Assembly (NCBI GenBank): GCA_019247495.1
Contig: JAFAOU010000043.1
Location: 1 to 36,439 of the forward strand
Direction of reading: 5' to 3'
From: Acidobacteriota bacterium
GTDB taxonomy: Bacteria > Acidobacteriota > Thermoanaerobaculia > Gp7-AA8
DNA: 36,439 bases
The notes beneath the pieces were generated by a model. That model saw only the letters and a program-made list of their open reading frames with translations, ran no database searches and was not told the DNA's origin. Made by a program: the position numbers and the translations under genes. Shown here piece after piece: positions 26,823-34,447 of this stretch (positions are counted from its first letter, which is position 1; each line of letters starts with the position of its first letter).

Positions 26823-27518
26823 GTGCCCGTCACCCGCCGCGTCGACCTGTTGCCATTTTCGTGGAACCTCGCCGGCCCGACGAACGGCATTGCCTACCGC
26901 TCCGCGGGACAAAAACGCGACTTCGTTCTCATTCATGGCCTCGGCATGTCCAGCGCTTACTTCGACCGCTTCGCGCGAGCGCTCTACGCGTGCGGCGCGC
27001 ATCCGGTCGCGCCGGATTTGCCAGGATTCGGCGAGAGCGTAGGCGGCGCGGCCGCGGGCGCCGCCGAGCACGCGAAAATTCTCGCGGACTGGGCGGACGC
27101 ACTTTCCATCCGCGACGCCACCTGGATCGGCCACTCCCTCGGCTGCAACGCCGTCGCGCACGTGGCGCGCTTGCGTCCGGACATCGTGAAACGCGCCATC
27201 TGCATCGGCCCACTCTGGTCCCCGCGACATCCCATGCGGCTGCCTGCCGCGCTCATCGTCGACTCGTACCGCGAGCCGTTCGCGCTCTACCCCTACGTCG
27301 CCCGCGCTTACTTGAAATCGGGCCTCGTTCGTTGGGTCCGAACGGCTCGACGCTACGCCGCCGACATCCGCACCGCGCCGCCGGATATCGAAATGTTCGC
27401 GGGCGAACGCGATCCACTCGTCGACCGCAAGGCCATCCAGAACCTGACGCTGCTGCCCGGAGCTCACGCCTGCCACTTCTCGCATCCCGACGAATGCGCG
27501 AGGGCGATCGTCCGGTAG
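26823..27518 (+). CDS. Alpha/beta hydrolase
   Basis: The 231-residue protein has the canonical hydrolase order: oxyanion loop VLIHGLGMSS (35-44), DLPGFGES (65-72), nucleophile elbow IGHSLGCNA with Ser105, Asp197 in GERDPLV and His at 215 or 218 in GAHACHFSHP. A lid segment (about 135-180) is rich in aromatic and basic residues. The type resembles the haloperoxidase/esterase group; the substrate is unknown. The start is a GTG 6 bp after the CoA-binding gene. It converges on the MgtC gene and the two stop codons are directly adjacent, with no room for a terminator between them. Confidence 0.9.
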   Translation: MPVTRRVDLLPFSWNLAGPTNGIAYRSAGQKRDFVLIHGLGMSSAYFDRFARALYACGAHPVAPDLPGFGESVGGAAAGAAEHAKILADWADALSIRDATWIGHSLGCNAVAHVARLRPDIVKRAICIGPLWSPRHPMRLPAALIVDSYREPFALYPYVARAYLKSGLVRWVRTARRYAADIRTAPPDIEMFAGERDPLVDRKAIQNLTLLPGAHACHFSHPDECARAIVR

Positions 27519-27998
27519 CTACGGCGCCGGTGCATCAGGCGGCAGTTTCCGCCGGGTGGCCACGCGATGCACGAACCCCTCGACCGGCCCTCCGACGATG
27601 AGGATGATCAGCGCGAATCCAAGCGCGATCAGCGCCGCCACCCACTGTCCAACACCGCACGCAATCCCGAGCGACGCGACAAGCCAGATGGATGCCGCGG
27701 TCGTAAGTCCGCTGACCATCTCATGCTCGGCCTTCAGAATCGCCCCGCCGCCAAGAAATCCGACGCCGGCGATGATCCCCTGAATAGCGCGGCTGATCGC
27801 GTCCACATGCAGCGCCTTCGGATCAAACCGCACCACAACCAGCGTCACCAGCGCCGACCCAAGCGCCACCAGCGCATGCGTCCGCATCCCCGCCGGCTTC
27901 CGCCGCACTTCGCGATCGAGCCCGATACACGCGCCGATCGCCGCCGCCACGAAGAGGCGAAGAATGACTTCGTTCGTGTCCGCGGGGAGGGTGGGCAT
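27519..27998 (-). CDS. MgtC/SapB-family membrane protein
   Basis: MgtC-family proteins are inner-membrane proteins linked to magnesium limitation and ATP-synthase control. The 159 residues show the conserved first helix with ILRLFVAAAIGACIGLDRE, then KPAGMRTHALVALGSAL, the glycine helix GIIAGVGFLGGGAILK, SGLTTAASIWLVASLGIACG (20 residues) and a final hydrophobic segment. Only the short N-terminal membrane domain is present; there is no cytoplasmic ACT-like C-terminal domain as in Salmonella MgtC. Role therefore remains open. The gene stands alone on the minus strand, convergent with the hydrolase. Confidence 0.93.
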   Translation of the reverse strand: MPTLPADTNEVILRLFVAAAIGACIGLDREVRRKPAGMRTHALVALGSALVTLVVVRFDPKALHVDAISRAIQGIIAGVGFLGGGAILKAEHEMVSGLTTAASIWLVASLGIACGVGQWVAALIALGFALIILIVGGPVEGFVHRVATRRKLPPDAPAP

Positions 27999-28117
27999 CG
28001 GGAGGGGATTGTTTCACAGCGCGCGGGGAGGGCGGCGGGAGTGAAAAACGCGGCGATCCACATGACTGTCGCAAGGGTACTTCGGAGCCTTCCCCGAATT
28101 GACTCGCAAGGCGCCTC

Positions 28118-28417
28118 TCAGAGGCCTCTCGGCGGGCGACGCGATGTGTGCGATATCGCCAGCAGAACGAGTGCATCTTCTTCATTCACCCGGTAGAAGA
28201 TGTAGTAGCGAATGCGCTGCAGAGTCAACCTTCGCACGTTGGAACGTCGCGTGCGGGCGACCGGAACACCGAGGCCGGGTTCCACGCGAAGCTCGATCAA
28301 GGCGTCAGCCAGATCATCATCAAAAGCTGACGGAGCCTTGTATCGATTCTTGCGCCACCATCTCGATGCGACGCCGATCTCACGCTCTGCGCGAGGCTCA
28401 ACGATCAGTCTTCGCAT
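28118..28417 (-). CDS. RelE/ParE-family toxin
   Basis: From MRRLIVEPRAEREI the protein has 99 residues. It fits the ParE/RelE fold: N-terminal strand RLIVEPRAEREI, two helices (ASRWWRKNRYKAPSAFDDDL in part, ADALIELRVEPG), then basic beta strands VRRLTLQRIRYYIFYRV and the closing LVLLAISHTSRRPP. The RYYIFYRV...ISHTSR pattern is typical of the ParE branch, which usually targets gyrase, but this is not certain here. The start overlaps the antitoxin's end by 20 bp, as usual for these pairs. The longer frame upstream runs through the antitoxin and is rejected. Confidence 0.88.
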   Translation of the reverse strand: MRRLIVEPRAEREIGVASRWWRKNRYKAPSAFDDDLADALIELRVEPGLGVPVARTRRSNVRRLTLQRIRYYIFYRVNEEDALVLLAISHTSRRPPRGL

Positions 28418-28562
28418 AGTAGCCGGTGCGAAGACGCCGGATAACCTCATCGCCATCGACGTACTCGCCGCGCTCGACGGCGTCAGCGCGGTCATCGAGT
28501 TCGTCGATTTCTTCCGGCGTCAGCTCGACTACTTCTTCCGTTTCCGAAGGCTGTTGTTTCAT
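28398..28562 (-). CDS. Antitoxin partner of the RelE/ParE toxin
   Basis: The 54-residue product is acidic and probably helical (MKQQPSETEEVVELTPEEID), ending in ERGEYVDGDEVIRRLR. That C-terminal motif is common in small antitoxins next to ParE/RelE toxins. Its ATG overlaps the TGA of the oxidoreductase gene by four bases (ATGA), so its translation may depend on ribosomes that finish the oxidoreductase. The frame continues upstream to 28625 but the coupling ATG is the natural start. It is not a full ribbon-helix-helix protein; DNA binding is unproven. Confidence 0.82.
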   Translation of the reverse strand: MKQQPSETEEVVELTPEEIDELDDRADAVERGEYVDGDEVIRRLRTGYYAKTDR

Positions 28563-31500
28563 GAGGTCCCCAATGGTACCTCGGCCACCGGCGCATTCGC
28601 CTTCGCGAGCAACCGCGTCAACCACAGATTCGTCATCTTCTCAACGACTGTGTTCTGCCGCAGGCGGGCGCGCAGGTTGGTGAAGTCGACGCTGTCAAGA
28701 GGCTGGTCCTGGTTGAAGCAGGAGAAGACGAACGACTCCTTGCCGCTGATCGGGTCGATGTGGCGCTGGAGGCATTGCGCGCAGACCTGTTTCATCATGC
28801 ATTGCATCGGCGAATTGATCGAGCCGATGCCGACGTGCGCATCGTTGAGGTACGGCGCGAGGACGCCGTGTCGCGCGTCTTTGACGGCGCGCATCATGCC
28901 GTCGGAGCCGATGGCGATGAGGCGGTTGATCGTTCGCAAATCGATCTCCGGCACGTTCTGGGCGTAGGCGAGCATCGACTGCACGATGTTGCCGGTGAAG
29001 CCGCGGTCCTGCGGACGACGCGGCGCGATCGGCTCGCCGGCGTCGACGGACCAGATCACCTGATCGGTGCCTGCCTCGATCTCGTCGCGTTTGAAGACGT
29101 CGTCCTTCTTCTTGTAGCCGGCAAAGTAGACGACCTTGCATCCGGCCTCTTTGAACGCGCGGGCGATGGAGAAGAGGACGGCGTTGCCCAGGCCGCCGCC
29201 GGCGAGAAGAACGGTCTCGTTGCGGGGGATTTCCGTCGGCGCGCCGGTGGGACCCATGACCACCACCGGCTCGCCGATTTTGAGCTGCGCGACGAGTCGC
29301 GATGATCCGCCCAGCTCGAGGACGATCAGCGACAACAGTCCGCGCTCCGGATCGGTCCAGGCCCCGGTGAGGGCGATCCCTTCCATCGTCAGGCGCGTGC
29401 CGTCGACGACCGGCGCATTCGTCTCGAAGTTCTGCAGCCGGAAGAACTGGCCCGGCTCGAAGTGGCGCGACGCGAACGGCGCACGGACGACGACTTCTAC
29501 GATCGTCGGCGTCAGGCGATTGACCTGGTGCACGACCGGCAGCAGTCCGTCGTCGAGCGTGCGCAGCAGATCGTTCCATTGCGATTCGCGCAGCGACTGC
29601 GCTTCCGGCGATCGATCGAGTTGCATCAACTCGGCGGCGAAGAGTCTGGTCACGAAGGGATAGCCATCCTTCGCCGAGGCCATCGCCTTGACGACGTTGC
29701 CGGCGTAGCGCGGATGGTTGTCGCCGTAGAACGTGATCCGTTTCGTGCCGCGCTGGTATGAGGTGAAGAAGCCGGTCTCCGTGTTGCCGTCGACTTCGAT
29801 CAACTCGTTGCCGGACGTCGCGAAGCTCTGGAAAAACTGCCCGTACTTGTCGAGCTTGAACGTGCCGGGATGCTCCTTCTCGTAGATCACGTTCGGGCTC
29901 GTCCCCGCCGCCACCATCACGCTGCGCGCCGGCAGCTCGATGATCGTTCCCGAATCCTTCCACCGTCCGTCTTCGACGATCTGCTTTTCGAAGAGCAGCG
30001 CTTTCACGTGCCCGAATTCGTCCGCCACCGCCTCGATCGGCGAGAGGCTCTCCGCGTACGCGATCCCTTCCTCGAACGCCTTGATCACCTCTTCGTGATT
30101 GAGCCGGTACGCCGGCGCGTCGGTGATCGACTTGCGGTACGCGATCGTCACGCCGCCCCACGCGCGCACGAGCGGAATGAAGTTCGGGCCGTCTCTCTCC
30201 GCGGCTCCGCGCTCACGCTCCGCGCGCACCGCGTGACCGTGCTCCAGGAACTCATCGAGGATTAAAAGTTCCTCACCGTCATACCCGCCGCGGACAACAC
30301 TTTCGCCAAATTCTTCGCACAGCGTCTCGTACCGATCGAGGATCTTCTCCACCTGCAGCGGGTAGTACGCGAACAGCTCGGTCGCCGTATCGATCGCGGT
30401 AAGTCCGCCGCCGATGACCACCGCTGGCAGTCGCACCTGCAGATTCGCCATGGCCGACTTTTTCCCCGCGCCAGTAAGCTGCAGCGCCATCAGAAAATCG
30501 CTGGCTTTGCGGATGCCGCGAATGAGGTTGTTCTTCATCCGCACGATCGTCGGCGTGCCGGCGCCGGCGGCGATGGCGATGTGATCGAAGCTGAGCGTGT
30601 CGAAGGCGTCTTCGATCGTCAGCGTTCCGCCGAAGCGCACGCCGCCATAGACGCGGATGTTGTTCTTCCGCTCCAGCGCGATGCGGATCACCTTCAGGAA
30701 GTTCTTGTCCCAACGGACGGTGATGCCGTACTCGGAGACGCCGCCGAAGCCGGCCAGGATGCGCTCGTCGAGCTCTTCCCACAGCACCTTCCGCGCATCG
30801 CGGATCGGCTCGCGCAGCCATTTCGAATCAATCGGCTCGATCTTGAGCGCATCGATGGCCACGACGCCGAATCCTTCATTGGCCAGGTAGTGCGCCAGCG
30901 TGTAGCCGGCCGGCCCGAGGCCGACCACGAGCACGTTCTTGCCGTTGTAGGGGAGCGCCATCGGGCGGCGCACGTTGAGCGGATTCCAGCGCGTCAGCAG
31001 CGAATAAATCTCGAAACCCCACGGCAGCCAGAGAACGTCGGTCAGCGCGCCGGTCTCGATCTGCGGGATGTTGACCGGGTCCTGCTTCTGGAAGATGCAC
31101 GACTTCATGCAGTCGTTGCAGATGCGGTGGCCGGTGCCGGGGCACATCGGATTGTCGATCATCACGATGGCCAGCGCGGCGATGGAGTCGCCATCCTTGC
31201 GCAGCGCGTTCATCTCGCCGATGCGCTCGTCGAGCGGGCAGCCCGCCAGCGGCACGCCGAGGGGATTGACCTTGTACTTTTCGTCCTTCTCCACGAACCC
31301 CGTCGAGCACGAATCCTTCTTCCGCTCGTGGCAGTAGATGCAGTAGTGCGCCTCGTCGGTGACCTCGCGCGCGGTCATGCGCGGATCGGTGAGCTTGAAT
31401 CCGTCGCGGCGGCGATACTCGTCTTCCGGACCGACCACGCTGTTTTCATCGACGCGTTCCGTCTCGACGAGATGATCGAACACGAGCGGCTTCGGAAGCC

Positions 31501-32212
31501 GGAACGACGTCCAGTCGTCGAACCGCCCCGCTTTCCACTTCCCGGCCAGCCAGTCGACGAGCAGATCGCCGAGGGCATGCACCGCCGCCGCTTCGCGCGC
31601 GATCGCCTCCGGCGACTCGACCGACTGGTGGTAGACGATGGCGTCGTCAAACGCTCGCGAAGGCCGCAGCGCCTCGCGCAACTGCCCGAGCGCCGCACGC
31701 GTCTGCGCCGACGGCGACGCCGCCTTCGCGCTGCGCGGATACTCCCGCTCGAAATCGAGCAGCCGGTTGGCCGTGACGGCGATCGCATATTCCGGATCGC
31801 GCTCCTGCCCCGGCGCGATGGTGCGGATCAGCACCTCGACCGCCGCGGTCCGATCGCCTTCGGGAACGCTCGTCACCTTCGCGACGCGCTTCGCGACGAA
31901 CTCCTTCTTGAACCGGGCAACTTCGCTGTCCCGCTGCGTTCTTTGGAAGACCGCCGTCGCATCCGTCTGGAACAACTGCTCCAGAAACTTCCCAAGGGGA
32001 CGGCTTGCCGCGACGAGTAGCGCCGACTCCTCCGGCTTCGTCAACCCCCCGCACGCGATCCCGCTCTGCATCCCGATCCGATACGACTCGAACCGCTGAA
32101 ACAACGCCGCGTCGTTCGCCAGCAAATACCGGTCAAACGCCAGCGCCAGCTCCTGCAGCCGGACGTCGTCGTATAGGTGCGCGTACTCGAAGTCTTCAAT
32201 TCCAAGTTTCAC
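28559..32212 (-). CDS. Single-chain NfnB/GltD-like + NfnA/PyrK-like flavin oxidoreductase
   Basis: About 1217 residues. The start is a GTG with GGAG six bases upstream; a TTG 12 bp earlier overlaps that site. Residues 1-286 are mostly helical and unassigned. Next is a cysteine-rich part (291, 294, 302, 325, 357, 365, 368, 372; HYCIYCHE, GCPLDERIGEMNA, CPGTGHRICNDCMKSC) that can hold two [4Fe-4S] clusters as in GltD/NfnB. Then come the FAD site VVGLGPAGYTLAHYL (431-436 core) and a second Rossmann loop IGGGLTAIDTATE (601-603). From about 885 the chain is PyrK/ferredoxin-reductase-like: PGQFFRLQNF, NAD loop LLAGGGLGNA and a [2Fe-2S] cysteine set (1138, 1144, 1147, 1165). In Nfn these two halves are separate subunits that transfer electrons between NADH, NADPH and ferredoxin. 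That activity is inferred here. Confidence 0.85.
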   Translation of the reverse strand: MKLGIEDFEYAHLYDDVRLQELALAFDRYLLANDAALFQRFESYRIGMQSGIACGGLTKPEESALLVAASRPLGKFLEQLFQTDATAVFQRTQRDSEVARFKKEFVAKRVAKVTSVPEGDRTAAVEVLIRTIAPGQERDPEYAIAVTANRLLDFEREYPRSAKAASPSAQTRAALGQLREALRPSRAFDDAIVYHQSVESPEAIAREAAAVHALGDLLVDWLAGKWKAGRFDDWTSFRLPKPLVFDHLVETERVDENSVVGPEDEYRRRDGFKLTDPRMTAREVTDEAHYCIYCHERKKDSCSTGFVEKDEKYKVNPLGVPLAGCPLDERIGEMNALRKDGDSIAALAIVMIDNPMCPGTGHRICNDCMKSCIFQKQDPVNIPQIETGALTDVLWLPWGFEIYSLLTRWNPLNVRRPMALPYNGKNVLVVGLGPAGYTLAHYLANEGFGVVAIDALKIEPIDSKWLREPIRDARKVLWEELDERILAGFGGVSEYGITVRWDKNFLKVIRIALERKNNIRVYGGVRFGGTLTIEDAFDTLSFDHIAIAAGAGTPTIVRMKNNLIRGIRKASDFLMALQLTGAGKKSAMANLQVRLPAVVIGGGLTAIDTATELFAYYPLQVEKILDRYETLCEEFGESVVRGGYDGEELLILDEFLEHGHAVRAERERGAAERDGPNFIPLVRAWGGVTIAYRKSITDAPAYRLNHEEVIKAFEEGIAYAESLSPIEAVADEFGHVKALLFEKQIVEDGRWKDSGTIIELPARSVMVAAGTSPNVIYEKEHPGTFKLDKYGQFFQSFATSGNELIEVDGNTETGFFTSYQRGTKRITFYGDNHPRYAGNVVKAMASAKDGYPFVTRLFAAELMQLDRSPEAQSLRESQWNDLLRTLDDGLLPVVHQVNRLTPTIVEVVVRAPFASRHFEPGQFFRLQNFETNAPVVDGTRLTMEGIALTGAWTDPERGLLSLIVLELGGSSRLVAQLKIGEPVVVMGPTGAPTEIPRNETVLLAGGGLGNAVLFSIARAFKEAGCKVVYFAGYKKKDDVFKRDEIEAGTDQVIWSVDAGEPIAPRRPQDRGFTGNIVQSMLAYAQNVPEIDLRTINRLIAIGSDGMMRAVKDARHGVLAPYLNDAHVGIGSINSPMQCMMKQVCAQCLQRHIDPISGKESFVFSCFNQDQPLDSVDFTNLRARLRQNTVVEKMTNLWLTRLLAKANAPVAEVPLGTS

Positions 32213-32255
32213 GGTTCGCTCCAACAGCGATGTTCGCCGTTGTCATCCTGGGTTT

Positions 32256-32325
32256 TATCTGCGTCCATCTGCGTCCATCTGTGGATAAACGTTTCATCCG
32301 CAGATTACGCAGATGTACGCGGATG
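32256..32325. repeat. Intergenic repeat with CTGCGTCCAT units and inverted arms
   Basis: CTGCGTCCAT occurs twice in tandem near 32259-32278, followed by CTGTGGATAAA. CATCTGCGT (32266-32274) is the exact reverse complement of ACGCAGATG (32307-32315), and a further GCGGATG follows. The element lies between the oxidoreductase start and the SymE-like gene. No coding sense. It belongs with the other hairpin repeats at 33645, 34448 and 35029. Confidence 0.6.
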
Positions 32326-32371
32326 AGAACCGGGGAGTGTCACGGCGCGATGTGACGAAGCGCACCCGATT

Positions 32372-32533
32372 TCATTCGTCGCGAACGACAGTCAGCACGA
32401 GCCGCTCACGCTCGGCCGTAACCTCGATCCGATCACTGCGATCGAACCCGAGTTGCTGCACCCACACGCCGGACATGCGGATGAACGGGACCACCGTCTG
32501 CCGCCGCCGAAAGCTCCCGCTCTCGCGATACAT
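32372..32533 (-). CDS. SymE-like small protein (AbrB-fold toxin family)
   Basis: This 53-codon frame is easy to miss by length. It reads MYRESGSFRRRQTVV, then PFIRMSGVWVQQLGF (16-30), then DRSDRIEVTAERERLVLTVV and stops. The order P.IR..G.W....GF......V.V....LVL matches the SymE toxin domain (SOS-induced, RNA-cleaving in E. coli; AbrB-like fold). The usual G.W then GF spacing is kept. No ATG lies upstream in frame before the TGA at 32663-32665, though two GTG codons at 32545 and 32548 are possible starts. An antisense RNA like SymR is not recognised. It faces the XRE gene, with 182 bp between the two starts. Confidence 0.65.
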   Translation of the reverse strand: MYRESGSFRRRQTVVPFIRMSGVWVQQLGFDRSDRIEVTAERERLVLTVVRDE

Positions 32534-32664
32534 CGCCGCAACCACCACCTCCGCTTTCCGCCCCCCGCCGCCCCGCCTGCTCGGACGGCGATACTCGGGG
32601 ATGTTGAAGGTCGTTCCCGCCGACGGCGCTTCTTCTTGCCCACATTCGTCTATTCGTCTCCATC

Positions 32665-32701
32665 ACTACCATGGTCATTGGACAATATGGGACTACCATG
32701 G
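32665..32701 (+). promoter_or_regulatory. ACTACCATGG direct repeat, candidate operator
   Basis: ACTACCATGG occurs at 32665-32674 and at 32692-32701, 27 bp apart. Between them is ATTGGACAAT, an inverted repeat. The block lies between the SymE-like gene and the XRE gene and covers the first alternative start codons of the latter. Binding by the XRE protein is plausible but unproven. Confidence 0.35.
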
Positions 32702-32715
32702 GCAAGATGCAAGCG

Positions 32716-32958
32716 ATGTCGCGAAGAAAACAGCCCAACCGGGACGCAGACGCTTTTGGCGCGATCGTTCGGCGGCTACGAATGAAGAAAGGTCTGACGC
32801 AGGAAGCACTCGCGGAACTGGCCCACCTGAACGTCAGCTATATCGGCTTTCTCGAACGTGGGGAGAACGTCCCGACGCTGACGATTGTGCTTAACCTCGC
32901 GCACGCTCTCCATGTACCTGCCGCCGATCTCGTCCGCGAGGTCGCGCGGAAGCGCTAG
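32716..32958 (+). CDS. XRE-family helix-turn-helix regulator
   Basis: From MSRRKQPNRDADAFGAIVRR the protein has 80 residues and consists of one HTH_3 domain: FGAIVRRLRMKKGLTQEALAELAHLNVSYIGFLERGENVPTLTIVLNLAHAL (in parts: GLTQEALAELAHLNVSYIGF, the recognition unit). This is the typical Q-x3-LA-x6-S-x3-(I/W)E-G pattern. Such stand-alone regulators often control a neighbouring toxin or mobile gene. Three more in-frame ATG codons (32671, 32698, 32707) precede this one; homologues generally begin near MxRRKQPNRD, so 32716 was chosen. No strong Shine-Dalgarno supports any of them. Confidence 0.85.
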   Translation: MSRRKQPNRDADAFGAIVRRLRMKKGLTQEALAELAHLNVSYIGFLERGENVPTLTIVLNLAHALHVPAADLVREVARKR

Positions 32959-32973
32959 TTGTTGATTACCGCG

Positions 32974-33522
32974 CTACTGCGAATCCCAGGCTTTTCGCCG
33001 CTCATCCAGATGCACGAGCGCCTTCACGACGGCCCCGCGAATGCTCTGAAGAGCTTCGACGCGGAAAAACATCAGAGGGCTGCCAGCTCCTAATTTGACG
33101 AACGCTTGCTGTTTCTGTCCATCTTGATAAAAGCCGATGGTTACATCGTCGCGCGTTGAATACGTCACCTCAGTGTAATCGCGAACATCGTGGGCCATAT
33201 GTGTTGCTGATGTGCTGATGAAGTTGAATGCCCCGAGGAACTCGTCGAGCTCGTCCGAGTCGACGAAGGCAGCGGAACCGATGCGGGTAGTCGTCTCCGC
33301 CTGTTCGAATTTGACGCCTATCGAGACTTGCCGTTCCGTGTTCTTTACGATTACGAGGACTTGTGCACCCACACCAAGAGGCGCGCCGTACGCCGTAGGG
33401 ACGCTGTCGATCGTGCGATTCTCCTTCATGATGATGACGCCGCGTTCCGCGAGGAACTTGCGCATCGTTGAACCCTCACGAGGAGGTGCGGGTGCTGGAA
33501 TGACAGCAACAGGAGTATCCAT
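32974..33522 (-). CDS. Hypothetical protein, 182 residues
   Basis: I do not recognise this family. The product has an N-terminal Pro/Ala segment (MDTPVAVIPAPAPPREGS), then a mixed alpha/beta body with several beta-like stretches (VGAQVLVIVKN, VSIGVKFEQAETTT, YTEVTYSTRDDVTIGFYQDG in part, QAFVKLGAGSPLMFFRV) and a basic helical end (VVKALVHLDERRKAW). No signal peptide and no membrane segment. AGGAAG five bases before the ATG supports the start. It converges on the XRE gene (stops 15 bp apart) and is preceded by the repeat-bearing gap at 33523-33708. Confidence 0.7.
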   Translation of the reverse strand: MDTPVAVIPAPAPPREGSTMRKFLAERGVIIMKENRTIDSVPTAYGAPLGVGAQVLVIVKNTERQVSIGVKFEQAETTTRIGSAAFVDSDELDEFLGAFNFISTSATHMAHDVRDYTEVTYSTRDDVTIGFYQDGQKQQAFVKLGAGSPLMFFRVEALQSIRGAVVKALVHLDERRKAWDSQ

Positions 33523-33644
33523 CGAAGCTTCCTAATTCAAATCGGACATGATCCAAGCGAGTCGCTAGACACTCTTGGATGACCGTTTGTGGCGTGCTTC
33601 TTCCCTGCTTCTCCTCATTTGCGACCGACTCACACCGGTGACGA

Positions 33645-33694
33645 GTTCACGAGAAGAGGTTTTTCCTTCGCCTCTCTGCGAGCTCCGCGTGAAC
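33645..33694. repeat. Short inverted-repeat element (GTTCACG / CGTGAAC)
   Basis: GTTCACG (33645-33651) and CGTGAAC (33688-33694) frame a segment with a T-run (GGTTTTTCC) and CTTCGCCTCTCTGCGAGCTC. It ends 14 bp before the VapC stop, so it could serve as the 3' structure of that transcript. It resembles a widespread intergenic repeat with GCGGAGCTCGCAGAGAGGCG on the opposite strand; this is recalled, not searched. Confidence 0.5.
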
Positions 33695-33708
33695 CTGTTT
33701 TAGGCTCC

Positions 33709-34122
33709 TTACCAATACGCTGCCGCGCCGAGCTCTTGCATGCGTTTCGAAAGCTTGCGATCGAAGGTGGCGACGGCGTCATATCGGTTCGACAACGCAA
33801 CGGCGCCGAGGGCGGCGTCGGTCAATGACGCGAGTCGATCCGGCCAGATTTCCATGACCGCTTTCCATGGGCAATCGTCGATGAGTTGCACGCCAGGGAA
33901 GGCGATGATGGCGCGGATCAGCGACGCCAGCCGCTCGCCGGCATATCCGTACTGGCTCTGAAGCACGTACGTGACTTCGAAGAGGATGAATTGCGGAACG
34001 ATTGCGGTGATCTCGCCTGCGTCGGCCTGCTGCAGCAGAGCATCCGCGGCGTCGCGTTGTGCCGGGTGGCGGTCAACGAAGAACGAGACTAGGACGTTCG
34101 CATCGACGACCACGTTGCGCAC
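33709..34122 (-). CDS. vapC: PIN-domain ribonuclease toxin (VapC-like)
   Basis: VapC toxins are Mg-dependent RNases. From the GTG giving MRNVVVDANVLVSFF the 137 residues carry all the expected acidic residues: Asp7 (VVDANV), Glu49 (LFEVTYVL), Asp102 (TDAALGAVAL) and Asp121 (ATFDRKL). The GTG lies one base after the TGA of the antitoxin (TGACGTG), so the pair is coupled. A 17-codon upstream extension of the frame lies inside the antitoxin and is rejected. Length is normal for the family. Confidence 0.93.
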   Translation of the reverse strand: MRNVVVDANVLVSFFVDRHPAQRDAADALLQQADAGEITAIVPQFILFEVTYVLQSQYGYAGERLASLIRAIIAFPGVQLIDDCPWKAVMEIWPDRLASLTDAALGAVALSNRYDAVATFDRKLSKRMQELGAAAYW

Positions 34123-34123
34123 G

Positions 34124-34354
34124 TCAGACGCGTCCTCTCGCCTTTCGCGCTTCGATGACCGCCTGCACCGCATCGGCAGGGCCGTGCTTGATGATGCCCT
34201 TATATCGGTAGAGCTCCGGCCGCTCAGTGGTGATGGCGACGCGACCTCCGCTGATCTCCCACGTTAGTTTGTCGCCTGCGTCGAGGTCGAGTGCATCGCG
34301 GACTTCCTTCGGCACAGTCGTCTGGCCTTTGCTGGTGAGGGTAGAAGTAGGCAT
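34124..34354 (-). CDS. vapB: AbrB/SpoVT-type antitoxin (VapB-like)
   Basis: The 76-residue protein starts with a swapped-hairpin AbrB domain: STLTSKGQTTVPKEVRDALD (in part), LDAGDKLTWEISGGRVAITT. The SKGQ.T.P..VR..L.L..GD.L pattern is diagnostic. The C-terminal part (YRYKGIIKHGPADAVQAVIE in part) would block the VapC active site. AAGGAG lies nine bases before the ATG. It probably represses its own promoter, and an inverted repeat sits just upstream at 34366-34391. Confidence 0.93.
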   Translation of the reverse strand: MPTSTLTSKGQTTVPKEVRDALDLDAGDKLTWEISGGRVAITTERPELYRYKGIIKHGPADAVQAVIEARKARGRV

Positions 34355-34365
34355 TGCGTGTCGCT

Positions 34366-34391
34366 CCTTACAAAGGGTACACCAAGTAAGG
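34366..34391 (-). promoter_or_regulatory. CCTTAC...GTAAGG inverted repeat, candidate VapB operator
   Basis: CCTTAC (34366-34371) and GTAAGG (34386-34391) are exact reverse complements with a 14-base spacer that contains GGTAC. The site is 12 bp upstream of the vapB ATG and overlaps the ribosome-binding site, the usual place for an autoregulatory VapBC operator. No binding data. Confidence 0.4.
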
Positions 34392-34447
34392 AATGAGACG
34401 ACTCACAGGCATTTCATTCCGCCGAACTAATTTGAAGGGAAACGGTC

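Noticed and set aside
30581..32020. 479-codon plus-strand frame opposite the oxidoreductase
   Set aside because: Complement of the cysteine-rich and Rossmann regions of a real gene; no motif of its own.
32392..32738. Two longer minus-strand frames over the SymE-like gene
   Set aside because: Both are Gly/Arg-rich without domain pattern, while the third frame carries the SymE motif.
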